Shown: positions 22,630 through 36,300, numbered from the stretch's first letter. The stretch: 64,000 nt of DNA from Lentinula raphanica (GCA_027919835.1 JANVFP010000006.1:496001-560000), one strand, 5' to 3'. A program made the numbers and translations. The notes: generated by a model from the sequence alone, not told the origin.

Positions 22630-25134
22630 ATGAGTTCTTCATATGTTGCCCTCAAATCTCCTCTGAATGTTTCCTTCACCAACTCACCACCTTCAACCCC
22701 TCGACGGCAGTCTAGAGACTCTGAAGACTCCCTTCGCGCCCTAGAAATTTCCGATGGCATCCCTCTCGCAGAGCCCTCTCATCATAATCGGTTAGCGGGA
22801 CGTCCTGGACATAGTGCACAGCTTTAATCTACTCTGCAGGAATCGGTCCTTCTCAATGCGGAGCTTTGATTTTGACCTCCTACCGCTTAGTACGAGTCTA
22901 ACTGACCCGGACATGGTACATGGTGAACACGGCGAAAAGAATATCAGTCTTTTGAATGGTAATGTTGGCTGGAGAGTTCTGAGGCGGATCTTCCTTTTTC
23001 TAAAGATCTCATAGGCGTGGCACTCGTGGTGGGGATGCAAATTGGATCTGGGATCTTGTGAGCACCAACATACGTCCTTCACTCCCAAAATGTAACAACC
23101 GTTTCAGCTCTTCCCCAGGCGTCGTTGTTGCCAACACAAGAACCGTCGGTGCAAGTCTTTGTGTATGGATAGCTTCTGGACTACTCGGCTGGACCGGTGC
23201 TAGTAGTTTTGCTGAGCTCGGATCTGCCATACCTCAAAACGGCGGAGCTCAGGCCTACTTGGCATACGCATACGGACCTCTCCTTGCCTACCTTTTTGCT
23301 TGGACGGCAATAATTGCGTTAAGACCGGGTAATTTGACGTTCCAATGGCGTTCTCTCAAGTCTGAACACATTTTCAGGCGGAAATGCGGTTATCAGCCTA
23401 ATCTTCGCAGAATATTTAAACCGTATCTTCTGGCATAGTACTCGCGACGATGTCTCCCCGGACGACATTCCCAATTGGGCAATCAAACTCACCGCTTGTG
23501 TCGCGGTCATGCTTGTCACGGCACTATGCGTTTGGAATAGAAAATTGGGTGCCCATGCCGCCGTAGTCTTCACGAGTGTCAAGGTGAAACCATGAAAATT
23601 TGAACTATTTTCAACTGTTCTGATTTCTTCCAATCCAAAAGATCATGTGTCTGGTTCGTGCGTCTATCCACTTGCGTGAATATACCTAGTTAGTAATGCC
23701 GTGTAGGTCTTCATCATCGTCCTTGGCATAGTCCAGCTAGCTCGAGGAAAAGCTTCTGCTTCGCTGCGAGAACCGTGGTTTAAAGGCTCTAGCACGAGTC
23801 CCTCGGCATATTCTTTGGCATTTTATTCTGGCCTTTGGGCTTTTGACGGTTGGGATCAAGCTAACTACGTTGCTGGAGAGATGCACCAACCAGGAAAAAA
23901 CATACCTAGGGCGATACACTCGAGTATGGTTATTGTGATAGTATGTCGACCAGCCTTCAGACTAAGACTGGAAGACAGAATAACCCATCAGGACCTTGCC
24001 TATAGGTTTTGTTTCTTCTCGCAAACCTGTCATACTTTGCCGTGCTGGATAAGGTTTGTCCGGAATGTTCACTCGGTTGACTTGTGTTCATTCTACATCC
24101 AGGATCTTGTAGGGCTCAGTAACACGGTAGCAATGGATTTCGGCCGAGCGATCTTCGGTCCCTGGGGCGGCACAGTCTTTGCCTTCATGGTAGCCTTCTC
24201 CTGCTTCGGTGCTCTGAATGGTATGTCTCAAGGTAATATTTGTAATCATCCATGAATCAACATACCCCAGGTGGATTCTTCACCGCTTCTCGCCTGATAT
24301 ACGCCGCAGGTCGTGAAAACTATCTGCCCGCAATGTTTGGCCGTCTTCACAAAACACGAAAAACGCCGCTGAACGCGACGCTGTTGCAAACTGTGCTTAC
24401 ACTTGTGTTCATAGTCGTAGGCGGTGGATTTCGGTCGTTGGTCAATTTCTCGGTCGTTGCTTCGTGGTCTTTCTATTTCTTGACTGTGAGTATGATTCTT
24501 AGATTGATTGGATAATATGAAGGATACTGAGTGCTTCAAAAGGTTCTTGGACTTGTCATCCTTCGGATAAAGGAACCAATGCTTGAACGGTACGAATCAT
24601 TTGTCAAGCCGTGTTCATACACTCAACTGAAATTCACAATGAAGGCCCTACAAAACTTGGATTATCACGCCTCTCATCTTCTGCGGAGTGAGTGTTTTCT
24701 CTCCAACTCTGGAAATTCCTATATTGATCTTTGTCATCAGGTTGCACTCTTTCTTCTGGTTATGCCCATTATCGCAGCACCCCTGGAGGCTGTTGCAGTA
24801 CTTGGTGTGTATTTTCTGCGTTTTTCCCTTCAGAGCTACGTGCTGATTAGGTGATTCGTGAACCTTTCATCAGTCTTCGTATTGGCTGGTGTCCCTGTGT
24901 ACTATATTACACATAGAAACGACCAGGACGTTCCACGGATATTTGGTGAGTTGATCTGACAACCAAAATCGTACTTGTGACCACTTCTTCCTATTGGTTT
25001 CTCATACCCCTTTCGCAGGATGGATCAAACCTTTAATCGCGAGAATTCAGGGGAAACCTATACATGGGGATGGCTGGGTAGCGGTGTCCACTGAGGGTGA
25101 CGAAAATATGGAGATGGTGGAAGGGAGACGATGA
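22630..25134 (+). CDS. MUP1: L-type amino acid / high-affinity methionine permease
   Basis: Plasma-membrane amino acid transporter of the APC superfamily, LAT/MUP1 branch. A cytosolic Ser-rich N-terminus (about 90 residues) precedes the first helix, VALVVGMQIGSGIFSSPG, the conserved GSGIF substrate-binding turn. Further segments include SGLLGWTGASSFAELGSAIP, NGGAQAYLAYAYGPLLAY, FYSGLWAFDGWDQANYVAGE and GGFFTASRLIYAAGREN, adding up to roughly twelve membrane helices. The C-terminus is short and polar (VSTEGDENMEMVEGRR). About thirteen introns of 45-90 nt join in frame. Methionine specificity is inferred from resemblance to MUP1; other large neutral amino acids are possible. Confidence 0.82.
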
Positions 25135-25566
25135 CAAAAATGACGAACGTGAGCTTCTTGAAGGAGTGTATGATAGATTATCTTGAGTACTAATGAGAAT
25201 ACACACTTGGGAATAATTGCTCTGCAGTGCGCGCAATCGGAACAAAGCTGGGGCAGTGACAAGTGTATCGTAGGTACTGTATGAATAAGCGCCCGGCCAG
25301 CTGCTCGGTCAGCGCTGACTGATTCGGTGACATTCTCATCGTTTGTTGTGTTGTCGGTTAGTTATCGGACGGCCAATTTCGTTGCTCCCGGATTCTCTTA
25401 TAAAGCTTGTTATAAAGCCTTTCCTTGCCCACGTATCATTCATCGCTTTGCTTTCTCTCTCTCATATCTCATCTCTACTCTATATCTAAGTTGGTGCCAT
25501 CTTGCGACCATTATAATCTCCGAAATCTGACTGGCTTTATCACAGATTTGATCTTCTCTTTATACG
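25135..25566. other. Intergenic region before ATX1
   Basis: About 430 bases holding the permease 3' UTR and the ATX1 promoter. A CT-rich leader (about 25450-25560) leads to the ATG. I see no copper-response element of the yeast type (TTTGCTC) and no repeat. Confidence 0.35.
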
Positions 25567-26056
25567 ATGGTAAAGAAGCTACCTTGATTCTCAACGAGCA
25601 ACGTTGAAGACTAAAGAAAACCCGTTGTGGTGTAGGCTGACGCTACCCATAAATACAAATACGATGTCAAGGTGCGATACAGTGTGGTCAGTCTGCTACT
25701 CATTATAACAGCCGGACTCTCCTCTATCTCAGATGACTTGCTCTGGCTGCTCTGGTGCTGTTACTCGAGTCTTGGATAAGGCCAAACGTGACGGAGGTCT
25801 GTCGATGTTCGTTATCCATCCAACATTTGACCCATCATCTCTATGTTTTGATTATCATAGGTGTCGTAGACTTCTCAGTCGATCTCGAGACCCAGGAGGT
25901 CATTGTGGAAAGCACCTTGCCCTACGACGATATCCTTGCCAAGATCAAGAAGACTGGCAAAGAGGTGAGCGTCCTGCCTTCCATCGCGTCCGTCACTGTG
26001 TTGGTGCTCAATGCTCGATACGATGCCAGGTTCGCAGCGGTGAAACCTTGGTTTAA
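25567..26056 (+). CDS. ATX1: Copper chaperone ATX1
   Basis: Small cytosolic copper carrier that hands Cu(I) to the Golgi P-type ATPase Ccc2. Exon 1 is just the ATG (25567-25569); the intron begins with the next base and ends at a GTAG before GCTGACGCT. The spliced product is M-ADATHKYKYDVK, then MTCSGCSGAVTRVLDKAK with the MTCxGC metal-binding site, then VVDFSVDLETQEVIVESTLP and DDILAKIKKTGKEVRSGETLV. That is the usual heavy-metal-associated fold of about 70-75 residues, with the Lys-rich C-terminal helix typical of Atx1. Four introns occur in under 500 bases. The ferric reductase follows 206 bases downstream on the same strand. Confidence 0.93.
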
Positions 26057-26262
26057 GCAATCCATTGGGTTATTATTAGTTGGATATATTCCTGGATGTG
26101 TATTAATGTACTTCTTTTGAATGGACATCTTGGAAGTCGGTCTGTAGTGGATGTCGTGCGATCGGACTTTGAGCAACCGCAAAAGATTATATCCGCTTCA
26201 GATATCTTTTAAGAGCTCGAGGTCGTTCCAGACCTCTCATCTCTCTTTCTCTCTCAACTTCC

Positions 26263-29200
26263 ATGTCCAGCACCCATGTTGCTCGTACCATTTCCTCCTT
26301 GACTCCAGATCCAACAGTACCAGCATATACTGATGATTTGGAATGGGTCACCGCATACTTGGTCGCTCATATGATGAGCGATAACTCGAAAGTCTACACT
26401 TATCTTCTCTGGATATGTGTTGCTTTTCTTCTCTTAATCTTCACCATTTTTCATTTGACTGGCAGTAGAGGTGGTTTTATAGCCGCTGCGTGGAGTAAAT
26501 GGGCGCTGCGGAGGAGAACATGGAGAGGAGCATCAGCTCTCGAACGCGCTCGACGAACGGGGAAGAACATACAACCAATCATACTACCTCCAAACTCACA
26601 AATACTCTGTCTAATTGCCCTTCCTATCATCGCATTCTTGTTGGCATTCGTTGGTCCAGACTACATTTCCCCCAACCTCCGCTTGTTCGACTTGGATTCA
26701 CCCAATCTCTCTGCAAGAGCCACAAGTTACGATCCGTCTTTATTCTATCAATATCAACCACAGTACACTATACATAAGGCCTGGTGGACCTCCGGAGGGA
26801 GAACAGGGCTAATTGCTTTCGCGTTACTCCCATTATGTGTACTCTTTGCATTGAAAGCTCCTCCATTCGCCATATTCGCCCTCTCCTTCACGACTCAGAT
26901 GTATTTTGACAAACTTGCTTGGTTGCATCGATGGTCCGGAAGACTCATCTGGCTTATTACTTTCTTGCATGTCCTACTATGGAGTATACAGTTGCTGCTG
27001 GATCATCGTCCGACTACTGGGAAGATTGGATATACCTATGCATGGCAATATGACAAGTTTATTTATGGCTGGCTGGTATGTCTCTCGTCCTTTTTGTCAG
27101 AATCATCTCGTATTGAACAAGCTTATGATAGGCATTCGGCTTGTTAACCCTCCTGATCTTCGTCTCTTCCCGTTTCATCCGAAAAGCACACTATGAAGTC
27201 TTCTACATCTCCCACATCGTTCTTGTCCCTCTAACATTGGTCATGTCCGCGTTACATCACCCTCCTGTAGCATATTGGTGCTACATCACGTTAGGTATCT
27301 GGGTAGCGGAGCGAGTGTGGCGTGCCACTTGGTGGTTACAAATGAATGGTTTCTTAGGCAAAGAGAACACCACACCTATCATACTTCAGCCTACAACCCC
27401 GGTCGACCCAGAGACTGAAGCTCTCCGTTCTCGACGTTATTCTACTAGTTCCTCAATCTATCCACCTCCTTCACCCTATCTTGATTCCCGGTTTTCGACA
27501 TACGCAGATGGCAATTTACTTGCCCCTGCTTCTGCAATCGGGTACTCTCCGCCACCAGGATTTGCTCATGCAGAGCTACTTTCTGGAGCTACAGTTCGTC
27601 TCACATACATTACACCTGGTTTCTTGTCTTGGGCTCCGGGTCAGCATTTCCTCATCAATGTTCCCTCTGTTTCTCGATTTCTCACACATCCCTTCACCAC
27701 TGGTAAGTACCTGAAAAATCGGAGAGATCCTTCTACTCATCTGCATGTCAGCCTCAATCTGCGATGAACAAGCAGCCTCAATCGCCGGCCGAGCTATCGT
27801 CTTTCTCGTCCGTTGTCGTTATGGATGGACAAGAGACCTGTGGAACCACGTCGCTACCATGATCAGCCAAAATCAACAGCATATACAAGGAGAGAAACTA
27901 CCGAGTGGTACTGTCATGCCATCGGCCGGTGTACTTTTGAAGATGTATGTAGATGGACCTTTTGGCAGCGCAGTGCGCGCAAGATGGGGAGAACATTCGA
28001 CTGTCGTGATTTTTGTAGCCGGTTCAGGTGTTAGCTTTGGATTGTCTATACTCGAATACGTCTGTTTATGTCTGGCCGGCCGAGATGGCAGATATTTAGG
28101 TGGTCGTCCGGGAGGCTGGGCTTCTACGGGATTCAATACGCGTCGCGTGAAGTTTGTGTGGATGATTCGCGAGTTTGGTGAGTTGGAAAATACCCGTCCT
28201 TCCTCATTCTGTTCGTGGTTAATGGAACGTTAATATAGCACATATACAATGGTGCGCATCTATCCTGCGGAGATGTATGGCTATGATTCCGTCGCCGGGA
28301 TTAGACGTCGATATCTTCGTGACGAATTTCAAACCCGTGGCTCCTCCTGCAACTGATTCCAACAAAGGTCTCCCAGTTCCAACACCGAACTATGCTCGAT
28401 CCAACGGGACGTCCATGGAAGAATCGACCCTCTATGACAGCGACGGCGCAGATGATGCTTTTGTAGACTTGAGTTACTACACAAATGAATTCGGGGACGA
28501 AGAGAACGATATCGGTTCTATACCTCTTTCCGAGAGGGAGAACTATACTCTCAACCTCACCAATTTCGAAGGCGACAACGACGAATCTCTCCCTGGTGAA
28601 AGACAGCTCAACAGACAGGTCCAGAAACACGGCAAGAAGTTACGAGCAAAGTCCAGAAAGCTCTCCCGGATCCTCGATGTCAAACAGGATGTCGATCGTG
28701 TGGTGATCTTGAATGAGGCGGAAGAACGAAATAAACGAGGCCATCGTTTCAAGCAGGAACATAGACACGCACATTCCACTGACTCGAGATCTGATTCTGA
28801 CAACGGGTCAGTCGATCTTGGAATGAGGCTTGTTGCACCGTACTCGCCAACAGAATATTCATCACAATTGGTCAACCTTAGTAGCCCAAGTACCACACGG
28901 TCTTCTTCACCATTACCTTTCATCCACGAAGAAGGTATCCCATCCACTTCTACCCTCACTGTTGTCGACCGATCACATTCTACCTTCCATCTCTCAAATG
29001 ATTCACGAGACTCTTCCCCACCCACTTCTCCCTTACACAAACCATCATCTTCACCCTTCCTGCCAATCAGTAGACCGAATTCTCCCCCAGTTCAGACCAC
29101 GCACGCTCCGATCAAATCTTCTCCCCTCGTCAGCCTTCCACCGCTCAACACCTCTTCTCTGAACACCTCGGGGTCCAAACGAGATTCTTCTCAGCCCTTT

Positions 29201-29620
29201 TCAGCAATCTCAACCGCTGTGTCCGATATGTATACTGATGATACGCATCATCATCCGGCTCCTGCCTCGTTCCAATCAAATCAGCAAGCACGTCCTCGGT
29301 TGATTGTGGAGGGCCAGGAAATGCGAGACGTGGCAGCTGTTTCTGTGAAGGTACGGCCGGGTAAACCTAAATTGGCTCGGATGCTACATGAAGAAGTGGA
29401 GATGGCCAGAGGGTCCGTTGTTGTTGCCTGTAAGAGTTTCCTTTGTGATCCCCTTCACATGTTTTGCTAACATTGATGATAATCCTGTCTAGGTTGCGGT
29501 CCATCGTCCTTCAACGCTATGGTCAGAAAGGCCATCGCATCTGAGATCAGTCCCGCCCGTGTCAAACGAGGTGACCGTCGAGGTCACATTGAACTAGTGT
29601 CGGAAGAGTTTGAGTTTTAA
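26263..29620 (+). CDS. Ferric/cupric reductase, FRE family
   Basis: Transmembrane flavocytochrome that reduces extracellular Fe(III) or Cu(II) before uptake. An N-terminal membrane helix is followed by the ferric-reductase core: KLAWLHRWSGRLIWLITFLH and FYISHIVLVPLTLVMSALHH carry the paired His that bind haem. Next are an FAD-binding segment (GQHFLINVP...THPFTT) and an NADPH-binding motif (FVAGSGVSFGLSILEY), ending at CGPSSFNAMVRKAIA. Between the NADPH motif and the terminal CGPS motif sits a very long disordered Ser/Pro/Asp-rich insert (about 28340-29310, more than 300 residues), much longer than in yeast Fre proteins. A few short introns are present and the stop is at 29618-29620. Placement beside ATX1 supports a role in iron/copper uptake. 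Confidence 0.9.
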
Positions 29621-29931
29621 TTTTGATTTTAGTGGTACATTCTATTTAGCATAGACGGACATATCTAGACCATCTCATTATAGCCACCTCTAATCCTCCT
29701 GTATAACTCTTTGCGATTCGTACTGAGCTACACGTCGCTGAATATAGCTCAAATAGTTGAGTAGTACTAGTATGAAGACCGTGCCTGAAGACGCGCCGTC
29801 AATGGACCACGTGTACGCGAAAACTTTGTTGTCATTGTCAACGACGTGTCTCTTCTCTACACACTCTTTACCTCGCTCCCTCTCCTTCTCTCGGCTGTTC
29901 ACTCCCATTCGATTCGAACTGATTCATCGAA
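29621..29931. other. Intergenic region before DPM2
   Basis: About 310 bases with the reductase 3' flank and the DPM2 promoter. A CACGTG E-box lies near 29809-29814 and a CT-rich leader runs to the DPM2 ATG. No gene or repeat is evident. Confidence 0.35.
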
Positions 29932-30310
29932 ATGGTGCATAGAATTATGTCAATTTCAAGCTCTCGATCTCAATGACAAGTCTGCATAGGGCGCAAGCGA
30001 TAAAGCATTAGGAGGGATCATGCTGCTCACCGCAGCCTTCGTATTCACTTACTACACAACATGGGCTATTCTATTAGTGCGTTTTGTCCTGCTATTTTGA
30101 TGCTGGTTTTTCACTCAGTAACTGGAAACAAAGCCCTTGGTTGATTCATCCAATGCGATACACGACTACTTTCCAGCACGAGAATGGGCTATACGACTAC
30201 CTCTCTTCATTCTCGTTGTCGGTCTTTCTGGAATAGGTTTCTTCGTTGGCTCTACCGTTATGAAGGAAAAGCGAAAGGCAGCTCAGAAGATTCGTCTACG
30301 TTCGGCATAA
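29932..30310 (+). CDS. DPM2: Dolichol-phosphate mannose synthase subunit 2
   Basis: Small ER membrane subunit that stabilises the dolichol-phosphate mannose synthase supplying mannose for N-glycans, GPI anchors and O-mannosylation. Exon 1 is only the ATG (29932-29934), with the intron starting at the next base, as in ATX1. Splicing gives MGASDKALGGIMLLTAAFV, FTYYTTWAILLPLVDSS, NAIHDYFPAREWAIRLPLF, ILVVGLSGIGFFVG and a basic tail KEKRKAAQKIRLRSA. Two hydrophobic helices and about 90 residues match the DPM2 family. The second intron ends in AAAG before CCCTTGG. The stop (30308-30310) is 58 bases from the convergent stop of the large minus-strand gene. Confidence 0.9.
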
Positions 30311-30368
30311 TACAAGCATCGAAGAAAGTAGTAGTCTTTCCACTGTTCCGTTACATAGATATACCAGT

Positions 30369-33300
30369 CTAGTGTCTATTGCTATCCGATGATATCTGCG
30401 CTTTGATTCTGCGCTCTGAGGCAACCTCTCTGTTCAATACCTCCAGTGTTCGCAGTTTCTCAGTTGCAATTATGTCCTTCGCGACTTGATTAGACATCGC
30501 CTCAAAAGAGATATCTGACGGCTTCTCTGACAAAAGTCGTATTGTTTTTGCCAACTAAGATCTACATTTAGTCTTGATTATATCCCAGCAGTGCTACACG
30601 CATACCTTTCCTGTGTGGGCCTCGCCTTTTGCGAGAGGTTTCAGTCGTTCCAACAGGTTCAGTTGGGAAGACGCGTGCAAGGCCACCAAAGACGGGAGGT
30701 GCCTCAGAAATAGGAAGAGATCGGCCACCGTAGACCATGTCAGCGATGCCAACGACTAGAATGAGGGATATGAATCATCTCCCATGAATGGTGGAATTCT
30801 GAACTCACGGGGGGCAGGCCGGCTCGTATTTCAGCTTCAAAGTACTGCACCAGGTTCTCGAAGACTGTATAAAGTTCATTCCAAACGATTAGAAAATCGA
30901 CATCCCCCGACCCATCTCTCGAGGCTTTGACTTGCGCAAGGATCAACCACGCCTTGATTGCAATGTAAGCATGGTTCACATCTGCTATTGCAGCTTCCGG
31001 AATCTGAACTCCTGGACGGGTGATATGTGGTCGCAACGCGGCATGATGAACGAGGGAGAATGTTGAGAGATAAGGGAAGATCATATTTATCGACTCTGCA
31101 GAAGAGTCTTGCAGAACAGCCAGCAAAAGGATATTCCATGCTCGAACCGAATAATTTTGTCGTCCAATTTTCTGTGTGCGCAGGTTATGATGAAAATGAT
31201 TCGCTTATGGTTGTTCATCTCACTCACCTCTATACTGGAATCAACAAATTTTGTGAAAATTTGTCGATCCTGTTTCGAAACACGTAAGAGCATCTTCGCG
31301 GTTGTCAGAGAAGCCTGAAAATCATTGTCCGTGCGGTGGTCTGCCCAACTGTGGTTATACAAGAAATGGATTCCTGGTAGGGCTAATCCTATGAATAAAT
31401 CTGGATAGGATAACGCCGGTGTTGTCGATCCATTGATAGTGGTGAACATTACAGTCTAGAGGTCCATTTGTTCTAAGATGAACAATCAAAGCAGGACAGA
31501 ATACCCACCTCCAGCATCGAATTGAGCGTGCCCGGCAGGGTGCGAGCCTTCAAGCGCAATCCCTCGTTCAATATTTCGAAGATTACATGAATAAAGTTAT
31601 TTGAAACTTCGCCAGGAATTACAGGGCCTTTGCGAAACAGTGTCGCTGTGACTTGCACTAGCCGTGAAAGGGTGGCACGATCCACCAGCATTCGTGTCAA
31701 GGTGGCTCTCAAGACTGTGTCCGTATAAGGCAGAAAATCCTTGTACAATCAATGTCACTTATGGTTTGGCCCTGGGAGAGGTAACACTCACTCGACTTTG
31801 GGCTTTATTATGTTGAATCAACAGGGAAGCAATGAGCAGCAACGGCGCCGGATTGACTAGTGTCGGATCCCATTCGGACATTCGACGTGTAATAGAAGTA
31901 AGGCTCTGTCCTACAACTTTGTATACATCAATTCAGGGAATGACTATCGTTCACGAGCCAAACTCACAGGACATTGTTTCTGCACTGTAGTCCTGGTGGT
32001 GCACCACTTCGACAAAAGTTTGCAGGTTGTTCAGCATGTCCTGGAATCCTTGCAGGTCCGTCTCGGATGCCCGTTTGCATGTATCATAGAGGATAGCATC
32101 ACGAAGATACTGTGATCCACTTTCTTTCGCATTTGCATCCATCACTTGTTTGATTACGACAAAGATTTCACGGTCTTGTTTTCGCTGATTGGAGTGTTAA
32201 CTTGCAATTGAGTGTAATTAGTCGCAAACCCACCCGAATTAGTCCGAGGAAGATTCCATTGTTGGTATAACTGATAATCGCGTCAGTTCAGTTCATGCCC
32301 ATTGAGATTACAAAGACGACCCACGTTGTAAGTATTGACTCAATGAAGGCCTTAGCCTGAGTCACTAATGGATCCTGGCTGAAATAACTTTGCGAGACCA
32401 CTAATTTTGCGACCTGCTCAACAGCAAAACTAGGATGGCTCAGCCACACTGACTAGGCGCACTTCGAAAACGAAAATAGAAGACTCACTTGACGAACGAT
32501 CGTAAGGAACCCTGCGATTTTTTGATGTAGCTTTGCACAACGGATAATGCAACCTGGCGACATTCATAGTCTATATCTTTGAGCATTATCTCCTGAACCC
32601 GAGAGATGGCAGTTTTGAGTAGCCCCTGCAAATGACGCAGGTATATGCCCTCAATATTATGTTTGTATATCACCACTCCAAGACTCTCGAGTAGAGTCTT
32701 TAACGTCAAGCCAGGTAACTCTTGAAGATTTGAACCGAATAATTGAAGCAAGATATCGACGAAAGGAGATCCAACCAGCAGGGGCCATGCGCGGTTTTGC
32801 ACAAAGCCTTGTATTTCTGCATCTGTGATGGTCAGGGGGTGATGTGCATCCAATAATATGAACAGATGACTGATGCATGGATATGCCATTTTTGGAATTG
32901 ACCGAAGTCCACCGAATTCCACGAAGAAGGAGTGGCCATTGAGGGCAGGAGTCAAATGCACATCTCCAAAACCCAGAACCTGAGCAGTATGTTGCTTGAT
33001 CCTTAAAAGATCGTTGTAATCAATCCGAATTCCGTCCGCGATCATGTCCATGCTGAGAAGGATAATAGAAACCTATGAATCTGTAAGTAATCAGCAAACC
33101 CTAATGATGGATAAGATCCCACATACTCGCAGAGATATCATTTCGTCGTCATTCGATGTGTTCTCCTCTGTGGCAGAATCATCATCTTTGGATGAAAGCC
33201 CGTACATAGACTTTAAAGGTAAAGTAAACGAGAGCATGTTCAGTGAGAAACTTGGACAACGCACTAGATGGGCGGAAAGTGGGCCGTCCGCATTTCCACT

Positions 33301-36300
33301 GTCTTGATCGTATTGGTCTTGCGCTATGATTTCAATAATAGATTCCCAAGACACCACTGTAGAGTTACTGACTCCAATATCTTAGTGTACACAGTCCGAC
33401 ATCACTCACTTTGCCATGTCGGAAAATGTGGACGCAGTTGAATGAGGAATGATATAAGCCTGACTCGGTCTACAATTGGAGATTTCACAAGGAATTCGTT
33501 CCAGCATAGAGAAATTTGATCAAGATGGGCAGGAAGGAGATTGGAGGAAAATGTGTCTGCGGCAAGCCGAAGCTCTTCCTAGATGTGCGTATCTCAACGT
33601 TATGGGTAGCATTGTCAGCTGAAAACATGCGCACTTTTTCGTCGATCCATAAAGTGCTAAAATAGTGATAGAAGACTTCGGTTATACTGGAGCGCCACTG
33701 CCTTCCTTCGACATTGAAGGCTGGACTCGTCACATCCATGATGATGCGAAACAGCCTGACTAAAGCAGAGAGTCTACGAATTGTCCTTTCACATCAAATG
33801 CGCAACAGAAGTTATGATTGGCTCACCTTGCCTTCCAGTCTCCATCCGGTCTAAACCATTCTTCGAGCAGTCCATGTATCGGTTGCGTATCAACCACGGC
33901 GACACGTAGAAGAAAGCTCGTACGCAGAGAAGATATATCGTGTCTTTGAATATCATAGAAGTTGAAAGCACTGTTTGGATAAGTTAGATTGAAAGAGCTC
34001 CGACTTCGAGATCTCACCATTGAGCCATCATTTCCCCGTTTCGAAGAATGAAGTTATCGATTTCATGGGATTCCAGAGTTGGGGAATCTGTAATAAAAAC
34101 ATCCAAGAATTTTGCAATAAGACACGTCACTTCTTCCACACCGGCAGCCACATAAGAAGCTAGTACGTTCATAAGAACGGTATCAACTACGATTGGATCC
34201 TGCAGCTGCGATTCACGACCTAGAATTCTCCTATAGTAGAAATTGAACAACTGTATCCATCAAGATGTCCGAGAACTGACCGATGAGGGAGATGCTCAAT
34301 ATCGTTTTCCGTGACTAAGCCCGTACTCTTGAGCTTTTCTCGGTCACAACCATACAAAAGCAAGCAAGTCGCCAACGAGAGCCGTATGAGAAGAGTGCTT
34401 GAATATTCATCGATAAATCAGTCGCGTGAGTAGGGTATCAAGAAGAAGAGTCCATACGTTTCGTGACATGTTTTGCTGTCCTTTAACGATTGTATGATTT
34501 CTGATCCTGAATGAAAGTGCAAATCGGTTATGATCTTCTGCATCTGTTGGCGACCTGCATGTCGAAGCCAGACAGATTGGAACATGGCAGTCACAAATAT
34601 CAACGAGGATGACAGGGAGAGTTTGAATGACTCCACCATGTGGGCGAAATGAAAGTATGTAGCCACCGAAACATCAACGCCAGAAGATACCACGACAGAA
34701 AGCCAGCATATGCTCCTACTCAAGCCGTCAAAGCTTTCCGAGTTCGCAAGGATATGATGCCAAGGATCGAATTCAGAACCCTCAGAAAATGGTAAAGGTT
34801 TGTCTGTGATACTATATCGATGATCTTGATGTTCTCTTTGGAATAATCGCAGCAACGATGGGATAGGCTGTAGAAATGGAGTGAGGGCTGTCTACATAGC
34901 TGAAGAAGAATGCCTACTTGATTGATAATTCCGGAAGTCGAAAGAGAGGACAGCCAGCGAACGAACAGCTTCTCGGACACAGTGAAAGCAATGGAATTGT
35001 GGAATAGTCGTGTGAGAGATCTCAGAACCTTGTCATGGTACCGAGCAGCGTGTGCCTAGAGGAGGTGAGTTTTGCAATGGAAAATTTCGAGAAGAATAAA
35101 CACACCTTCACATCGTGACTGATATCTTCGTCAAAGAGATCCGTCGGCAGGTCTATCGCCTCGTCTGTGAGTTCAGCGCAGATGTCATATAGGAGGTTAC
35201 AATATTCTTCAGTGTTTTGGTGATGGAGAGCAAGAAGCCACGGAACTGCATATCGATTAAGAAGGGCTTTCCTCGATGCTACGTAGTCCCCGCCGTTATT
35301 CACCGAGCCGGACGCGGCCGGTCGACTGTTCTGCATTGGCGGCCATGGTAAAGGCTCCGAAGCTGATCTGACTCCTGGCAGTGCTCTTTGCTTGGCTAAA
35401 TAATCGCGGAGAATGATGGCAAGATCTTTGTCCTGATGATGATCAGCATCTAGAACCTTCGCGGGGAAAGAGACTTACCTCAGATAGTACCCAAGAGACG
35501 ATGGCTCTTGTTAGCCTTGTCAGCGCATACTCCGAGGCCATTCCGCTGGGCCAAAGTCTCCGACAAAGAAGCAAGAACCCAGCTTCATTGACCGAAAGAT
35601 CTAAATCTGATAGACAGGCTTCCACAGATGCGAAAAGAGTCTCAACATCTGGAGATTCATCGAGGCCGAGTGGTAGAGGAAACGAACAATACATGTTCTG
35701 ATCCTCCGTCTTCACGAACAGTTTGGGTTCCAGATCTACTCTGTCGAAGAGGCCGACGTGATGCATGTGTGACAAAAGAAGTTTCGCAGCAGCATCTGAA
35801 TGTATATTGAATTCATATCCAAGCACATCCCTCATATGGGCCAGTGAGACAACTATGAAAGGATTATTGGACTCCTCGGGTTCGAGCGCACCCTCTGCAT
35901 GAGGTGTTGATACCGACAGCATTTCAGAAGTTGGTTCTGGGATGTTTCTAGCGTTGTAGTCGGTTTTGATCGCAGAAGCGATATAGACGAGGTTCGACCA
36001 TTCGAACATCATGTTGAGATTTCGTCTGAATACATGATTTTCTTCTAGGTATTCTGAGATAGCAGGAGAAACGGGGAGTGTCTCAGAAGAGAGGTAGTGC
36101 TCTGACCAGGAAAGCAAGTCATGCAGCTGAAACGGTGGCAATTCTTGTATCTGAGACGACGATGAATTGTGTTCGCACAAGACGATAGAACCCAGCTCAA
36201 GACCATTTTTGATGATCTGCATCTGGGTGGACAAGGAGGAGTAGATGATTGACGCGTCTTCATATCCTCCATCCTTTACATCTTGCTCATTGAGCGTAAA

